A program made the translations under genes and the position numbers. Source: Pedobacter sp. KBS0701 (lineage in GTDB: Bacteria > Bacteroidota > Bacteroidia > Sphingobacteriales > Sphingobacteriaceae). Taken from it: DNA of 64,000 nt. Positions 62,513 to 64,000 of the stretch are shown here, in pieces. Position 1 is the first letter of the stretch, and each line of letters starts with the position of its first letter. The stretch lies in the NCBI RefSeq assembly GCF_005938645.2, contig NZ_CP042171.1:1674001-1738000 (forward strand), given 5' to 3'. The notes under the pieces were generated by a model. That model did no database searches and had not been told where the DNA came from. It saw nothing but the letters and a program-made list of their open reading frames with translations.

Positions 62513-62610
62513 CCGTCATTTCGACTGCAATGGAGAAATCTTTTAACAAAGTTCAAAGATCTCTCCATTGCGTGATGCTTCATCCGATAGCTATCGGATC
62601 GGGATGACGG
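62513..62610. repeat. Dispersed palindromic element
   Basis: CCGTCATTTCGACTGCAATG at the left and cattgcgtgatgcttcatcc ... gggatgacgg at the right form inverted arms with gatctctc in the middle. It belongs to the same family as 3299-3371 and 44846-44940 and sits just after the reductase gene on the minus strand. Confidence 0.75.
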
Positions 62611-62625
62611 CTATTTTTGGAATTT

Positions 62626-63615
62626 TTAACCTAAAATCTCATCAATTAACTTGATTTCAGTTTCACTGAATTTGATATTATCTAAAGCTTTAATTGAATC
62701 AGCAATTTGTTCTGGTTTACTGGCACCTATTAATACCGTTGTAATGCGGTTATCTTTTAAAATCCATGATAAAGCCATCTGTGCCAATTTTTGGCCACGT
62801 GCTTTTGCTACTTCATTTAATTTGCCGATTACTTCTATTCTCTCCGGGGTAATATTGCTCTCTTTTAAGAAAACACCACTGGTAGCCACCCGGGAGTCGG
62901 CAGGGATACCGTGTAAATATTTATCGGTGAGTAAACCTTGTGCCAATGGCGAAAATGGAATACAGCCTACACCATTTTGTTCCAAAACATCAAGTAAACC
63001 ATTTTCTACCCAACGTTCAAACATAGAATATTTCGGCTGGTGGATTAAACACGGAGTACCGTTATCTTTTAAAATTTTAATGGCTTTTGCAGCATCTTCC
63101 GCCTGGTAATTTGATATGCCTACGTATAAAGCCTTTCCTTGTTGAACCATTAAGCTTAATGCCGCCATGGTTTCTTCAAGCGGAGTTTCTGGATCAGGAC
63201 GGTGGTGGTAAAAAATATCAACATAATCCAGTTTCATGCGTTTTAAGCTTTGATCCAAACTCGATACCAGGTATTTTTTTGATCCCCAGTCACCGTACGG
63301 ACCATCCCACATGGTATATCCCGCTTTGCTTGAAATAATCATTTCGTCACGGTAGCCCTTAAAATTTTCATGAAGAATTTTCCCGAAAACTTCTTCAGCC
63401 GAACCAGGGGGCGGACCGTAATTATTGGCTAAATCAAAGTGAGTAATTCCATTGTTAAAAGCAGTGTAGATAAGGTTTTTGCTGTTTTCAAAAACATTTA
63501 CATATCCGAAATTATGCCATAAACCCAAAGATATTGCGGGCAATTTTAAGCCACTGTTTCCGCAACGGCGATATAGCATTTGGTCGTAACGATCTGTTGA
63601 GATACTCTGGTTCAT
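62626..63615 (-). CDS. YghZ-type aldo/keto reductase (L-glyceraldehyde 3-phosphate reductase-like)
   Basis: The 329-residue enzyme is of the YghZ/GAP-reductase class, with YRRCGNSGLKLPAISLGLWH at the start and the catalytic set FDLANNYG (Asp, Tyr), SSKAGYTMWDGPYG (Lys) and FYHHRPDPETP (His). YghZ reduces L-glyceraldehyde 3-phosphate and methylglyoxal with NADPH in E. coli. The whole length fits the family. It stands alone; its promoter lies in the AT-rich stretch to the right. Confidence 0.93.
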   Translation of the reverse strand: MNQSISTDRYDQMLYRRCGNSGLKLPAISLGLWHNFGYVNVFENSKNLIYTAFNNGITHFDLANNYGPPPGSAEEVFGKILHENFKGYRDEMIISSKAGYTMWDGPYGDWGSKKYLVSSLDQSLKRMKLDYVDIFYHHRPDPETPLEETMAALSLMVQQGKALYVGISNYQAEDAAKAIKILKDNGTPCLIHQPKYSMFERWVENGLLDVLEQNGVGCIPFSPLAQGLLTDKYLHGIPADSRVATSGVFLKESNITPERIEVIGKLNEVAKARGQKLAQMALSWILKDNRITTVLIGASKPEQIADSIKALDNIKFSETEIKLIDEILG

Positions 63616-63978
63616 ATTTGTGGTTTGATTGCCACAATAATAATCAGTTTCAACGGATTTTAATGACCATTAGTTAATATATTATCAGTTTATAATTGAT
63701 AATTACAAAATCAGCACTCTTGTTGCTGCAAATATTTGACTCAGGAGTAGAACAGTAATTATAAACTGCCTTCGTTTACTTAAAAGTTAAGATCAGGTAA
63801 TTTTAATACTTCCACATTTTGTGATTATCAATTCTGCAAATCGCATCGTTGCTGATGTCTTAGGTAAATTATTCTATAAGATATGCTTTTTACTTATTCT
63901 AAATCGTTTTATTTGCAATATTATGTGATATCATTATATTTAAAAAAAATAAAAAATCTAAACCAAGTATTCCATTTT
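63616..63978. other. Gene-free AT-rich stretch
   Basis: About 360 bp separate the reductase gene from the start at 63979. I see no gene. The stretch should hold the promoters of two divergent genes. Confidence 0.6.
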
Positions 63979-64000
63979 ATGAAATTAAAATCACTAGCTG
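63979..64000 (+). CDS. Start of a gene cut by the window edge
   Basis: The last 22 bases give ATG and then lysine, leucine, lysine, serine, leucine and alanine codons, which looks like the beginning of a signal peptide. The rest lies outside, so no function can be named. Confidence 0.4.

Overview
The window looks like chromosomal DNA of a Bacteroidota bacterium of the Sphingobacteriaceae (Pedobacter-like) type. The signs are AT-rich intergenic DNA, weak Shine-Dalgarno sites, SusC/SusD outer-membrane pairs, many lipoproteins and TonB-dependent receptors, LigD with small DUF3606 proteins, and many short intergenic palindromes carrying 'cgagatgac' or 'gagcttgtcgaa' cores. Genus is inferred from protein character; there is no rRNA or tRNA gene to confirm it.

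Layout. 1-6.4 kb: a DUF4272 gene running off the left edge, a WG-repeat lipoprotein, a small orphan protein with a decayed second copy, an Hsp20 chaperone and a GNAT-like acetyltransferase. 6.4-9.3 kb: a NEW3 protein/ABC transporter operon. 9.7-27.1 kb: a carbohydrate-use region. One run of minus-strand genes reads myo-inositol oxygenase, SusC, SusD, purple-acid-phosphatase-like enzyme, HGSNAT-like acetyltransferase, GH89 alpha-N-acetylglucosaminidase, GH92 alpha-mannosidase; a LacI regulator, a sodium/solute symporter and a GH28-like beta-helix protein are transcribed away from it. 27-30 kb: a small HTH protein, a TfoX-like protein and a gamma-glutamyltransferase homologue. 30-36.5 kb: two divergent, poorly known gene sets (secreted protein/lipoprotein; M19-like peptidase, SGNH hydrolase, membrane protein) sharing a palindrome-rich control region. 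37-43 kb: a complete RND efflux operon. 43-53 kb: an aldo/keto reductase, a four-copy 123-bp tandem repeat, a secreted glyoxalase-like protein, a serine hydrolase, DUF3606 proteins, a GT87-like membrane glycosyltransferase, LigD, a Dabb protein and a ricin-fold protein. 53-64 kb: a siderophore-type TonB receptor, a DUF3095 cyclase-like protein beside a PAS histidine kinase, an aldehyde dehydrogenase and MDR oxidoreductase pair, a CDF transporter, a 484-bp non-autonomous mobile element with a clean 8-bp target duplication, and a YghZ-type aldo/keto reductase.

How the genes fit together. The most striking idea is that the 12-22 kb operon may take apart a glycan made of alpha-mannose, alpha-linked glucosamine, phosphate and myo-inositol, the ingredients of GPI anchors or glycosyl-inositol-phospholipids. 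GH92 would trim mannose, the HGSNAT-like protein would N-acetylate the exposed glucosamine, GH89 would remove it as GlcNAc, the phosphatase would remove phosphate, and the inositol oxygenase would turn inositol into glucuronate. This joins family knowledge with inference; each enzyme assignment is fairly secure, the combined substrate is not proven. Shared LacI-type operator candidates upstream of the oxygenase and of the symporter support co-regulation.
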